Assembly (NCBI RefSeq): GCF_014647055.1
Contig: NZ_BMOL01000012.1
Span: forward strand, 73,146 to 137,145
Length of the DNA: 64,000 bases
DNA from: Deinococcus aerolatus
GTDB taxonomy: Bacteria > Deinococcota > Deinococci > Deinococcales > Deinococcaceae
Direction of reading: 5' to 3'
The position numbers were made by a program, and so were the translations under genes. The first letter of the stretch is position 1, and each line of letters opens with the position of its first letter. The notes below the pieces were generated by a model. The model made no database searches. It was not told where the DNA came from and saw only the letters and a list, made by a program, of their open reading frames with translations. This document shows positions 8,373 to 16,857 of the stretch, piece by piece.

Positions 8373-10007
8373 ATGTCCAGCCACATCAAGACCCTGCTTT
8401 CGCTTCCCCTGATTCTGACCGCCGGCCTGGGCAGCGCGGCAAACGCCCAGAACCCCAAGTCCACCTTCACCATCGTGCGTTCAACCCAGTGGGGAGCACA
8501 GAATTACAACCCCTTTGTCCCTGGCGATCAGCACCTGCTGCCCACCAATTCGGCCATCTATGAGAGTCTGTTTTTCGTCAACTCGATCAACGGCAAGGTG
8601 ACGCCGGTGCTGGGCACCAAGTACACCTGGAGCAAGGACAACAAGACCCTGACGGTCAGCACCCGCCCGAATGTTAAATGGCACGATGGCAAGGCGTTCA
8701 GCGCTGCCGACGCCGCCTTCAGCTTCAATTACCTCAAGCAGTATCCGGCGCTGGACACCAGCGGCATCTGGAAAAGCGGCCTGAGCAGTGTCAAGGCCAC
8801 CAACCCCACGACGCTGGTGTTTACCTTCGCCACGCCCAATACCCCGATCTTTCAGTACATTGCCGCCACACCAATGGTGCCCGAACACCTGTGGAAAGAC
8901 GTGAAAGACCCCAGCACTTTTACCAACACCAAGCCGGTGGGCACCGGGCCGTTCGTGGCCGACAGCTACAGCCAGCAGGCCCTGCGGGTGCTGAAGAACC
9001 CCAACTACTGGATAAAGGGCCAGCCCTACGTGGACGCGCTGGTGTGGATTGCCACCAGCACCAACGACGCGGCCCAACTCAAGCTCCTGAGCGGCGAGGC
9101 CGATTTCGGCTACGTGGGCATTTCCGACCCCAAGACTTACGCGTCCAAGAGCCCCACGGCCAGCTACTGGTGGCCCACCAACAACATCAACTTCCTGTAT
9201 TTCAACACCGTCAAGGCGCCGTTTAACGATGTGGGTTTCCGCAGGGGCGTTGCCGCCGCCATTGACACCAGGGAAGTGGCCCAGAAAGCCTACGCAGGCG
9301 CGGTGGCCGCCGCCAGTCCCGCCGCCGTGTTCCCTGGCCAGCAAAAGCAGTGGCTGACGAACGCCGCCAAGTCCACCTTCGACGCCGCCGCCGCCGACAA
9401 GGCGCTGACGGCCGCCGGCTACAAGAAAGACGCCAGCGGCAACCGCCTGGGCAAGGACGGTAAGGTGCTGCCCAGCTTCAAGATCCTGGTGGGCGCGGGC
9501 TGGACGGACTTCATCACCATGGCACAGGTCATTGGCACCAACCTCAAGAAGGTGGGCATCAATACCTCAATTGACCAGCAGGCCTGGGGCAGCTACTCCG
9601 GCGGCCTCCAGACCGGCAGCTATGATATGGGGATCAGCTGGGGCTGGGGCAACGGGTCTACGCCGTACTACACCTTCAACGCCGCCTTCAACCCAGATTT
9701 TTCCGCCCCGGTAGGCAAAACGGCCGCCAGCAATCTGTCGCGCTACACCAACCCGGCGATCACGAAAGCCCTTGAGACCTTCAGCGCCACCAGCGACGCG
9801 GCCGCCCAGCAACAGGCCATGACCACCATCGTGTCGACGGTGATGAAGGAGCAGCCCTGGGTGCCGCTGACGGACCGCGTGAACTTTGGCCTGTTCAATA
9901 CCAGCAAGTTCACCGGCTTCCCCAGCGCCGAGAACCCCTACAACGATTCCTCGCCCGATGACACCAACGGCGCGCGGCTGCTGTACCTGAACGTCAAGCC
10001 CAAGTAA
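8373..10007 (+). CDS. ABC transporter solute-binding protein, family 5 (oligopeptide/chitooligosaccharide type)
   Basis: A 544-residue SBP_bac_5 protein. ATG 8373 has GGAGGA just upstream and opens a signal peptide ending SAANAQ. The body has the family-5 pattern (TLTVSTRPNVKWHDGKAFSAADAAFSFNYLK, KPVGTGPFVADSYSQQALRVLKNPNYW). Members bind di/oligopeptides, but homologues also bind chitooligosaccharides (as in Vibrio) and other sugars. The downstream GH4, NagB-like and GlcNAc-kinase genes and the LacI regulator make an amino-sugar oligosaccharide the better guess here. A peptide ligand is not excluded. It is followed by a GC-rich intercistronic stretch before the permease genes. Confidence 0.85.
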   Translation: MSSHIKTLLSLPLILTAGLGSAANAQNPKSTFTIVRSTQWGAQNYNPFVPGDQHLLPTNSAIYESLFFVNSINGKVTPVLGTKYTWSKDNKTLTVSTRPNVKWHDGKAFSAADAAFSFNYLKQYPALDTSGIWKSGLSSVKATNPTTLVFTFATPNTPIFQYIAATPMVPEHLWKDVKDPSTFTNTKPVGTGPFVADSYSQQALRVLKNPNYWIKGQPYVDALVWIATSTNDAAQLKLLSGEADFGYVGISDPKTYASKSPTASYWWPTNNINFLYFNTVKAPFNDVGFRRGVAAAIDTREVAQKAYAGAVAAASPAAVFPGQQKQWLTNAAKSTFDAAAADKALTAAGYKKDASGNRLGKDGKVLPSFKILVGAGWTDFITMAQVIGTNLKKVGINTSIDQQAWGSYSGGLQTGSYDMGISWGWGNGSTPYYTFNAAFNPDFSAPVGKTAASNLSRYTNPAITKALETFSATSDAAAQQQAMTTIVSTVMKEQPWVPLTDRVNFGLFNTSKFTGFPSAENPYNDSSPDDTNGARLLYLNVKPK

Positions 10008-10015
10008 GCGGGAAG

Positions 10016-10067
10016 GGGCGGGGGGTGGGCGGCGGGGCAAAGACCTGCCTGGGCCCGCGTCCCGCCC
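10016..10067 (+). other. GC-rich intercistronic stem-loop between binding protein and permease
   Basis: GGGGCGGG (10016-10023) can pair with CCCGCCCC (10060-10067) in the 116-nt gap after the binding-protein gene. Such elements often let the binding protein be made in excess over the permease. No U-tract follows, so partial termination or RNA stabilisation are both possible. Confidence 0.4.
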
Positions 10068-10123
10068 CGTCTTGAGACTGCAGGCCGAGGTTCGGCCGCT
10101 CACCCTCAACCCCAGGAGGTCTT

Positions 10124-11110
10124 GTGCGCTATCTGCTCAGAAAGCTGGGCATCTTCGTGTTTACCTTGTGGGTGGCGGCCACCCTCAACTTCGTCCTGCC
10201 GCGCCTGGTGCCGGGCGATCCGGTCAGCGTGATGCTGGCCAAGTACCAGGGGCGCCTGGATCCGGCGGCGGTGGACGCGCTGAAGATCGCCTACGGCCTG
10301 AACGATCTGGGCAGCCCGCTGTCGCAGTACTTCAGTTATCTGGGCAATCTGGTGCGCGGAGACTTCGGGCGCTCCATCAGTCTGTTTCCCACGCCCGTGA
10401 TCGACGTGGTGCGCACCGCCCTGCCGTACACGCTGGGGCTGATCGGGGTGACCACCATCATCTCGTTCGTGCTGGGCAGTGCGCTGGGTCTGTACAGCGG
10501 CTGGCGGCGTGGGGGGGCGGTGGCCGACGGCCTGACCCCGGTGGCGCTGTTCCTGAACGCCATGCCGTACTTCTGGTTCGGGCTGATCCTGCTGTACGTC
10601 TTCGCGTTCCAGCTCAAGTGGTTTCCGCTGAGCGGCGCGCTGGATCCCTTTCCCGGCGACACCTTCAGCGCGGGCTGGTGGAGTTCGCTGCTGCGGCACG
10701 CGGCGCTGCCGGTGTTCACCATTCTGGTCACCTCGGTGGGCGGCTGGCTGATCACCATGCGCAACAACGTGATCAACGTGGCGGGCGAGGACTACCTGGC
10801 CTTCGCCCGCGCCAAGGGCCTGACCGAGCGCCGCATCATCACCCGCTACGTGCTGCGCAATGCCCTGCTGCCCAGCTTCACCGCCTTCGGCATGGCGCTG
10901 GGCTTCGTGGTGGGCGGCTCGATTCTGACCGAGATCGTCTTTTCGTATCCGGGATTGGGCTTTTACCTGTACCAGTCAGTGACCAACCTGGATTACCCGC
11001 TGATGCAGGCCATATTCTTCTTTATCGCGCTGGCGGTGCTGCTGGCCAACCTGCTGGTGGATTTCATCAACGTCATTCTCGATCCGCGCATCCGGGAGGG
11101 CCGGGCGTGA
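10124..11110 (+). CDS. ABC transporter permease, DppB type
   Basis: A 328-residue inner-membrane permease of the oligopeptide DppB/OppB family with about six membrane segments, an N-terminal RYLLRKLGIFVFTLWVAATL segment, and the cytoplasmic ATPase-coupling loop EDYLAFARAKGLTERRI (EAA-type). The start codon is GTG 10124 after AGGAGG. Its last four bases overlap the next gene's GTG (GTGA), showing translational coupling. It pairs with the permease half of the following fusion protein to make the channel for the substrate bound by the upstream protein. Confidence 0.9.
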   Translation: MRYLLRKLGIFVFTLWVAATLNFVLPRLVPGDPVSVMLAKYQGRLDPAAVDALKIAYGLNDLGSPLSQYFSYLGNLVRGDFGRSISLFPTPVIDVVRTALPYTLGLIGVTTIISFVLGSALGLYSGWRRGGAVADGLTPVALFLNAMPYFWFGLILLYVFAFQLKWFPLSGALDPFPGDTFSAGWWSSLLRHAALPVFTILVTSVGGWLITMRNNVINVAGEDYLAFARAKGLTERRIITRYVLRNALLPSFTAFGMALGFVVGGSILTEIVFSYPGLGFYLYQSVTNLDYPLMQAIFFFIALAVLLANLLVDFINVILDPRIREGRA

Positions 11111-13080
11111 GTGGCCTGCGCCGCTTTCTGGGTCAGCCGCGCAGCGTGTTCGGGGCCGGCTTTCTGGTGCTGCTGCTGCTGGCCAGCCTGAGCGCGCCGC
11201 TGCTCACGCCCTACGATCCCCATTCGCTGGAATTTGATCCCTTCCTTTCGCTCTCGGCGCAACACTGGCTGGGTACCACCGCGCTGGGCCAGGACATCTT
11301 CGCGCAGTTCATCTACGGCGCGCGGCTGACGCTGCTGGTGGGTGCAGTGGCTGGGCTGATCGCCACGTTGCTGAGCGTCACCTTCGGCCTGGCCGCCGCG
11401 TACCTGGGCGGCCCGGTAGATGAGACCATCAACACGCTGATCAACGTGTTTCTGGTGCTGCCGGGGCTGCCGCTGGTGATCGTCGCCAGCGCTTTCCTGC
11501 GCGGCGGCGGCGTGTGGCCGGTGATTCTGGTGATCAGCTTCACCGGCTGGGCCTTTGGGGCGCGGGTGCTGCGGGCCCAGGCGTTGGCCCTGCGCGAGCG
11601 CGACTTCGTGCAGGCGGCGGTGGTCTCGGGCGAGGGTCCGGGCCGCATCATCTTCCGCGAGATGCTACCCAACATGGCGGGATTGATCGCTGCAAACTTC
11701 TTCGGCGCGGCGCTGTACGCCGTGCTGAGCGAGGCGGCCCTGTCGTTTATCGGCGTGGGCGACGTGTCGCTGGTCACCTGGGGCACCATGCTGTACTGGG
11801 CGCAGGCCAAGGGCGCGCTGCTGCAGGGCGCGTGGTGGTGGGTGGCGATGCCGGGGCTGGGCATCGCGCTGCTGGGCACGTCGTTTGCGCTGCTGAATTT
11901 CGCCATTGACGAGATCAGCAACCCCCGGCTGGGGGGGGGCAAATTCAGGTTGCCGTCCCTCAGGCGGCCCGCCCAGGCCGTGGCCGAGGGCAACCCCGAC
12001 GCCCTGCTGAGCATCCGCGAGCTGAACGTGGGCTACCTGACCCCTGGCCCCACGGTGCGCGCGGTGCGGGACGTGTCGCTGGACGTGCAGCCGGGCGAGC
12101 TGCTGGGGCTGGCGGGGGAATCCGGCTGCGGCAAGAGCACACTGGCCTTCGCGGTCACGCGACTGCTCGATCCTCCCGGCGCGGTGCTGGGCGGCTCGGT
12201 GCGGCTGGCCGAACATGACCTGCTGGCACTGTCCCCCGAGGAACTGCGGCGGGTGCGCTGGAAGGAGTTCAGCATGGTATTTCAGGCGTCCATGAACGTG
12301 CTGAACCCGGTGCTGAAAATCCGCGAGCAGGTCTACGACGCCATGCAGGCCCACGGCGTGACCGACAAGGCGAAGCTGGACGCCCGCTCCCGCGACTTGT
12401 TCGATCTGGTGGGCATTCAGGCCTCGTACCTGGACACCTACCCGCACCAGCTGTCCGGCGGCATGAAGCAGCGCGTGGTGATCGCCATCGCGCTGGCGCT
12501 GGAACCGAAACTGATCGTGATGGACGAGCCGACAACGGCGCTGGACGTGGTGGTGCAGCGCCAGATTCTGCAGGAGATCAACGACGTGCGCCGCCGCCTG
12601 GGCATCAGCGTCATCTTCATCACGCATGACCTGTCGCTGCTCGTCGAGATGAGTGACCGGGTGGCGATCATGTACGCCGGTGAGGTGGTGGAGCTGGCCC
12701 CCGCGCACCAGCTGTACGCGCACCCGGCGCACCCCTACACCCAGCAACTAATGAACTCATTCCCGCCGATGACCGGCCCCCGGGTGCGCCGCAGCGGCAT
12801 TCCCGGCAAGCCGCCGTCCCTGAGCGCCGACATCGTCGGCTGCCCCTTCTTCGAACGCTGCTTCACCCGAATGCCTGGCGTGTGCGACGTCAAACCGCTG
12901 CAGACCTTTCCGGTGGCCGAGGGGCAGACGGCGGCCTGCTTCCTGTACGATCCCACCGTTTCCGCCGCGCTCAAGGACCATGCCGTGCGTGACAGTGCAC
13001 TTGCTGCCGCAGATCTCAAAGGCACAGATCTCCAAGGGGAGGTGAGCCGTGAGCCAGCCCGCAGCGTCAATCCCAATTAA
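11107..13080 (+). CDS. ABC transporter permease-ATPase fusion (DppC-DppD)
   Basis: A 657-residue fusion of a DppC-type permease (about 1-280: PLLTPYDPHSLEFDPF, GARVLRAQALALRERDFVQA coupling loop) and a DppD-type ATPase (about 300-640: Walker A GESGCGKS 337-344, LSGGM 449-453, Walker B ending Asp473 in DEPTTALD). The C-terminal oligopeptide-type cysteine region (CPFFERCFTRMPGVCD) is also present. Permease-ATPase fusions occur in this family. The start is GTG 11107, overlapping the upstream stop. A run of nine G bases (11931-11939) sits in the inter-domain linker NPRLGGGK. A one-base slip there would stop translation about 25 codons later and release the permease alone. Confidence 0.88.
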   Translation: MSGLRRFLGQPRSVFGAGFLVLLLLASLSAPLLTPYDPHSLEFDPFLSLSAQHWLGTTALGQDIFAQFIYGARLTLLVGAVAGLIATLLSVTFGLAAAYLGGPVDETINTLINVFLVLPGLPLVIVASAFLRGGGVWPVILVISFTGWAFGARVLRAQALALRERDFVQAAVVSGEGPGRIIFREMLPNMAGLIAANFFGAALYAVLSEAALSFIGVGDVSLVTWGTMLYWAQAKGALLQGAWWWVAMPGLGIALLGTSFALLNFAIDEISNPRLGGGKFRLPSLRRPAQAVAEGNPDALLSIRELNVGYLTPGPTVRAVRDVSLDVQPGELLGLAGESGCGKSTLAFAVTRLLDPPGAVLGGSVRLAEHDLLALSPEELRRVRWKEFSMVFQASMNVLNPVLKIREQVYDAMQAHGVTDKAKLDARSRDLFDLVGIQASYLDTYPHQLSGGMKQRVVIAIALALEPKLIVMDEPTTALDVVVQRQILQEINDVRRRLGISVIFITHDLSLLVEMSDRVAIMYAGEVVELAPAHQLYAHPAHPYTQQLMNSFPPMTGPRVRRSGIPGKPPSLSADIVGCPFFERCFTRMPGVCDVKPLQTFPVAEGQTAACFLYDPTVSAALKDHAVRDSALAAADLKGTDLQGEVSREPARSVNPN

Positions 13081-14098
13081 CCCCGCCGCACCTCCAGACG
13101 GGTTGCCCAACACGCTGGACATCGTCAACCTCCGCAAGGTCTTTGGGGCGCGGGGCCGGGCGGGCGGCGTGGTGGCCGTCAATGACGTGAGCTTCTCCAT
13201 CGCCCGCGGCGAGGTGCTGGGGCTGGTGGGCGAGTCGGGCAGCGGCAAGAGCACGATTGCCCGCCTGATCGCCCGCCTGCACACGCCCACCGCCGGTGAG
13301 ATCCTTCTGAACGGCCAGCCGGTGCCGCGCCGCCTGGGCGGACGGGCGCTGAAACGTCTGCGCAAGAACGTCCAGATGATCTTTCAAGACCCGTATGCCA
13401 GCCTCAACCCGGTGCATCCAGTGGCCTACACGCTGAAACGCCCCCTCCAGATTCACGGTCTGGCGCGCGGCGGCACGCAGGCAGAGGTGGACTCGCTGCT
13501 GGAACGCGTGGGCCTGTCGCCTGCCAGCACCTACGCGGGCAAACGCTCCTTCGAACTGTCGGGGGGCCAGCGCCAGCGTGTCGGCATCGCCCGCGCCCTG
13601 GCGGCCCGCCCCGAGCTGATTCTGGCCGACGAGCCGACGTCGGCGCTGGACGTCTCGATCCGCCTGGACGTGATGAACCTGATGCTGGACCTCAGGGATC
13701 AGGAGGGCCTGAGCATGCTGTTCATCACACACGATCTGGCCGGGGCGCGCTACATGAGTGACCGGGTGGCCGTGCTGTACGCCGGAACGCTGGTGGAACT
13801 CGGCCCCGCCGTGGAGGTGATTGACCGTCCACAGCACCCGTATACCCAGCTGCTGAAAAGTGCGGCCCCCAAACCCGACGCAGGTCTGGTGCCCGAAACC
13901 ATCGAGGCGCGCGGCGAGGTGCCGGACCTGACGACCCTGCCCCCTGGCTGCCCCTTCGAGCCACGCTGCCCCCACGCCATGCCCGAATGCCGGGACGGCC
14001 TGCCGAAGATGTACGACGTGGGTCACGGGCACACCGCACGCTGCATCCTGCACGATCCAGCGATCAGGGCACGGAACCAGGGGCTGGTGACCGTATGA
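13049..14098 (+). CDS. ABC transporter ATP-binding protein, DppF type
   Basis: A 349-residue second ATPase of the transporter. Walker A GESGSGKS at 61-68, signature LSGGQRQRVGIARAL, Walker B LILADEPTSALD, and the C-terminal cysteine-containing segment of oligopeptide ATPases (CPFEPRCPHAMPEC) are visible. The start codon is GTG 13049 with AAGGGGAGGTGA upstream. It overlaps the 3' end of the fusion gene by 32 nt. It would heterodimerise with the fused ATPase domain to energise uptake. Confidence 0.9.
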   Translation: MSQPAASIPINPAAPPDGLPNTLDIVNLRKVFGARGRAGGVVAVNDVSFSIARGEVLGLVGESGSGKSTIARLIARLHTPTAGEILLNGQPVPRRLGGRALKRLRKNVQMIFQDPYASLNPVHPVAYTLKRPLQIHGLARGGTQAEVDSLLERVGLSPASTYAGKRSFELSGGQRQRVGIARALAARPELILADEPTSALDVSIRLDVMNLMLDLRDQEGLSMLFITHDLAGARYMSDRVAVLYAGTLVELGPAVEVIDRPQHPYTQLLKSAAPKPDAGLVPETIEARGEVPDLTTLPPGCPFEPRCPHAMPECRDGLPKMYDVGHGHTARCILHDPAIRARNQGLVTV

Positions 14099-14136
14099 AC
14101 GGCAAGATGCCCATGGTTCCAGAGGGAAACTGACTC

Positions 14137-14898
14137 ATGCGTGTTGCGACTGTGGAACAGCTTCTGGATGTGCTCGACGGCCTGTTTGCTGACGGCCCGG
14201 ATTTGACCAGACGCCAGGCCATCGATCCCTGGGAACAGATTTTTACCCGCCCCGATCATCCCTTCAACTCCGACTTGCCGGATGTCAATCTGCTGGACTG
14301 GCGTGAGGCTGGCCTGCTGCCCGGCGGTGAGGGCCTGACAGCAATGGACATCGGCTGCGGACTGGGGCGCAATACCCGCTGGCTGGCCCGTCAGGGTGAC
14401 CGGGCGACAGGCGTGGACATTTCGGCTTTTGCCAATACTCAGGCCAGAAACCGCACCGCCGAAACCGACGCAACGTTTCTCGAAAGCGACTTTCTCCGTG
14501 AAGCTGTCCCACGCGGCCCATTCGATCTCGTCTACGATTCCGGTTGCTTCCACCACCTCCCGCCGCACCGCGGGTTGTCGTGCCTCTGGGCGCTGAGGGC
14601 CTGCCTGAAACCCGGCGGCCTGTTCGGCATCTGCACCTTTGCGGCGGGAAAGATGGGCAGCGACGCGGATGATCTGACGTTGTTCAAGCAGAGCAGACTC
14701 GCAGAAGGGCTTGGGTACGGCGCAGATGAGCTGAAAGCCATTTTTCCGATCTGGAAGTGCTGGAGAGTCGCCCGTTGCGCCCACTTCAAAGTTCGGCCGA
14801 ACCCGCCTTCACGATGGATTTTCTCAGCGCCTCTCTGTTTCGCCGCCCACAGTAGCGGCTTTTCAATCTCACAAGGACGTCCATATGGCCCAGGTTAA
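14137..14898 (+). CDS. Class I SAM-dependent methyltransferase, probably frameshifted near its 3' end
   Basis: Residues about 66-75 (AMDIGCGLGRNTRWLA) are motif I of a Rossmann-fold methyltransferase; GVDIS and DLVYDSGCFHHLPPHR follow. Small-molecule methylation is expected, substrate unknown. The frame as written changes character after ELKAIF and overlaps the next gene by 14 nt. If one T is added to the T5 run at 14741-14745, translation continues as SDLEVLESRPLRP and ends SASLFRRPQ at a stop at 14853-14855. That is a typical end for this family and restores a normal 29-nt gap to the next gene's ribosome site. So a 1-nt deletion, or a sequencing error, is likely. It interrupts an otherwise coherent sugar operon. 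Confidence 0.75.
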   Translation: MRVATVEQLLDVLDGLFADGPDLTRRQAIDPWEQIFTRPDHPFNSDLPDVNLLDWREAGLLPGGEGLTAMDIGCGLGRNTRWLARQGDRATGVDISAFANTQARNRTAETDATFLESDFLREAVPRGPFDLVYDSGCFHHLPPHRGLSCLWALRACLKPGGLFGICTFAAGKMGSDADDLTLFKQSRLAEGLGYGADELKAIFPIWKCWRVARCAHFKVRPNPPSRWIFSAPLCFAAHSSGFSISQGRPYGPG

Positions 14899-16168
14899 AC
14901 TCGCCTACATCGGCGGCGGCAGCACGCGCGCGCCCGGCACCGTCGCCTCGTTCATTCGTCAGGCGGCCAATTTCGCGGGTTCGGAAATTGTCCTGCACGA
15001 TCTGGACGAGGACAGGCTCGATCTGGTGTGTCGCCTGGCCCGCAAGATGGCCGGGGCTCAGGGCGCGGACCTCAAAATCAGGGCCACCACCGACAGACGG
15101 GCCGCGCTGGACGGCTGCGACGGCGTGCTGTCCAGCTACCGGCCCGGCGGCTTCGAGGCCAGGGCGCAGGACGAGCGTATTCCGCTGTCCCATGGTGCCA
15201 TCGGGCAGGAGACGCAGGGCGCGGGCGGCTTCTTCATGGCGCTGCGGGCCATCCACGTGGCGCGCGGTCTGGTGGAGGACATGGAGGCCGTCTGCCCCGG
15301 CGCCACCCTGTTCAACTACACCAATCCCGTGAACATCGTGGCGCAGGCGGTGGCCGATCACTCGCCGATCAACGTCGTTTCTCTCTGTGAGGGGCCGATT
15401 GTGTTTCCCGGCGAACTTGCGGAACTCTCAGGCCTTGATCCGAAGAAAGTGCGCGCCGTGATGCTGGGCCTCAACCACGCCTGCTGGAGTGTGGAGGCCG
15501 AATACGGCGGTCAGCCCTTGCTCCCGATACTGGCGCAGAAGCTGGAAGAGGGCATTGCGGACGACTGGACGCGGCGCTGGGCAGAACTGGCGGTGACGAT
15601 GAACAGCCTGCCCGCCTCGTACATGAAGTACTACCACTTCGAGCGTGAGATGCTGGCCGAGCTGAGGGCCAGACCCACCACCCGCGCGCAGGACATCCTG
15701 GCCGATGTGCCGAGGTACTGGCAGCACTACCGTGAGCAGCTGGACGCCCCGAACCCCACGCTGGTACCGGAGCTGTCGCGTGGCGGCATCTTCGAGCTGG
15801 AGGTGGCGGTGGACGTGATGGACGCCGTGTTCAATAACAGGAATGAAATCTGGCCGACCAACGTGGTGAACGGCGGCGCCATCGCTGACTTTCCCGACTC
15901 GCAGGTGGTGGAGGTGCCGTGTCTGGTCAACCGCCAGGGTGTGCGGCCCATCTCCGGGTACCGGGTGCCGAAGCCGGTGCGCGGGCTGCTCAAGGCGCTG
16001 GGTGAATACCAGCAGCTGGCCGCCGACGCTGCCTGGAACGGCACACGCAGGCAGGCGGTCCAGGCGCTGACGGGCAATCCGCTGGTGCGGACGCTGCCGC
16101 TGGCGCAGACGCTGTACGAGCAGCTGGCCCGCGCACACTTCCAGCATCTGCCGGAGCGGCTGTGGTGA
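14885..16168 (+). CDS. Glycoside hydrolase family 4 enzyme (6-phospho-beta-glucosidase-like)
   Basis: A 427-residue GH4 enzyme, a family that cleaves glycosides by a redox-elimination mechanism with NAD+ and Mn2+. The NAD loop GGGSTR is at 10-15, TNPVN follows, and the metal-binding Cys168 (SLCEGP) and His198 (LNHACW) match the two ligands known in GH4 structures. AAGGAC precedes ATG 14885. It ends in a GTGA overlap with the NagB-like gene. With NagB and GlcNAc kinase next door, an N-acetylhexosamine disaccharide or its phosphate is the likely substrate. Sugar specificity in GH4 cannot be fixed by sequence alone. Confidence 0.88.
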   Translation: MAQVKLAYIGGGSTRAPGTVASFIRQAANFAGSEIVLHDLDEDRLDLVCRLARKMAGAQGADLKIRATTDRRAALDGCDGVLSSYRPGGFEARAQDERIPLSHGAIGQETQGAGGFFMALRAIHVARGLVEDMEAVCPGATLFNYTNPVNIVAQAVADHSPINVVSLCEGPIVFPGELAELSGLDPKKVRAVMLGLNHACWSVEAEYGGQPLLPILAQKLEEGIADDWTRRWAELAVTMNSLPASYMKYYHFEREMLAELRARPTTRAQDILADVPRYWQHYREQLDAPNPTLVPELSRGGIFELEVAVDVMDAVFNNRNEIWPTNVVNGGAIADFPDSQVVEVPCLVNRQGVRPISGYRVPKPVRGLLKALGEYQQLAADAAWNGTRRQAVQALTGNPLVRTLPLAQTLYEQLARAHFQHLPERLW

Positions 16169-16857
16169 GGGACGCAGCGCTGAATATTCAGCCGAATCCA
16201 GAACAGCTTGCCCAGGCGGCTGCCGATTTCATCTCGGCCCAGGTCAGGGTAAAACCTGAGCTGAACATTCTGGTGGCAACCGGCCACACGCCCATGGCCA
16301 CCTACGCCGAACTGGCGCGGCGGGCGGAGGCGGGCGAGGTGGATTTCAGCCGCGCCACCGCCGTGCAGCTCGACGAGTACCTGGGCATTGATGACGACGA
16401 TCCGCGCAGCCTGTGGGGCTGGATGCGTCGCTCGTTCGTGGAGCCGCTGCGCCTCACGCGCACCGTGCGGCTGGAGTCCCCGGCGCAGTTCGGGACAGCC
16501 CTGGCGCGGCTCGGCGGCCTCGATCTGGCGGTGCTGGGGCTGGGGCCCAACGGACACCTGGGCTTCAACGAGCCGCCGAGTCTGCCGGACGCGCCGACGC
16601 GCACGCTGGCGCTGACGCCAGCAAGCCTGGAAAGCAACCGCGCGTACTGGGGGGAGCTGGCGGTGCCGGAAGGGGCCATCACGGCGGGGATGGACGTGAT
16701 TCTGGCGGCGCGTCAGACCCTGCTGCTGGTGGGCGGGACGCACAAGCGCGCCGTCCTGCACGCCGCGCTCAAGGGGCCGGAAACGCCGGAGGTTCCTGCA
16801 TCGTTCCTGCGGCGCACGGCCCTGACCGTGATCGCGGACGAGGCCGCCTGGGCGTGA
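16165..16857 (+). CDS. nagB: Glucosamine-6-phosphate deaminase-like protein
   Basis: A 230-residue sugar-phosphate isomerase/deaminase. It has ATGHTPMATY (phosphate loop), AVQLDEYLG (containing the catalytic aspartate of NagB), and GLGPNGHLGFNEP (the active-site His motif typical of NagB rather than 6-phosphogluconolactonase). It should convert glucosamine-6-phosphate to fructose-6-phosphate and ammonia. Start is GTG 16165 in a GTGA overlap with the GH4 gene; GTG 16162 is an equally readable alternative. Its own stop overlaps the kinase GTG. A NagA deacetylase, needed between the kinase and this step, is not in the window. Confidence 0.85.
   Translation: MRDAALNIQPNPEQLAQAAADFISAQVRVKPELNILVATGHTPMATYAELARRAEAGEVDFSRATAVQLDEYLGIDDDDPRSLWGWMRRSFVEPLRLTRTVRLESPAQFGTALARLGGLDLAVLGLGPNGHLGFNEPPSLPDAPTRTLALTPASLESNRAYWGELAVPEGAITAGMDVILAARQTLLLVGGTHKRAVLHAALKGPETPEVPASFLRRTALTVIADEAAWA

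Noticed and set aside
10072..11106. N-terminal extension of the permease-ATPase fusion to 1002 codons
   Set aside because: The extension is an out-of-frame reading of the preceding permease gene. GTG 11107 in a GTGA overlap is the natural start.
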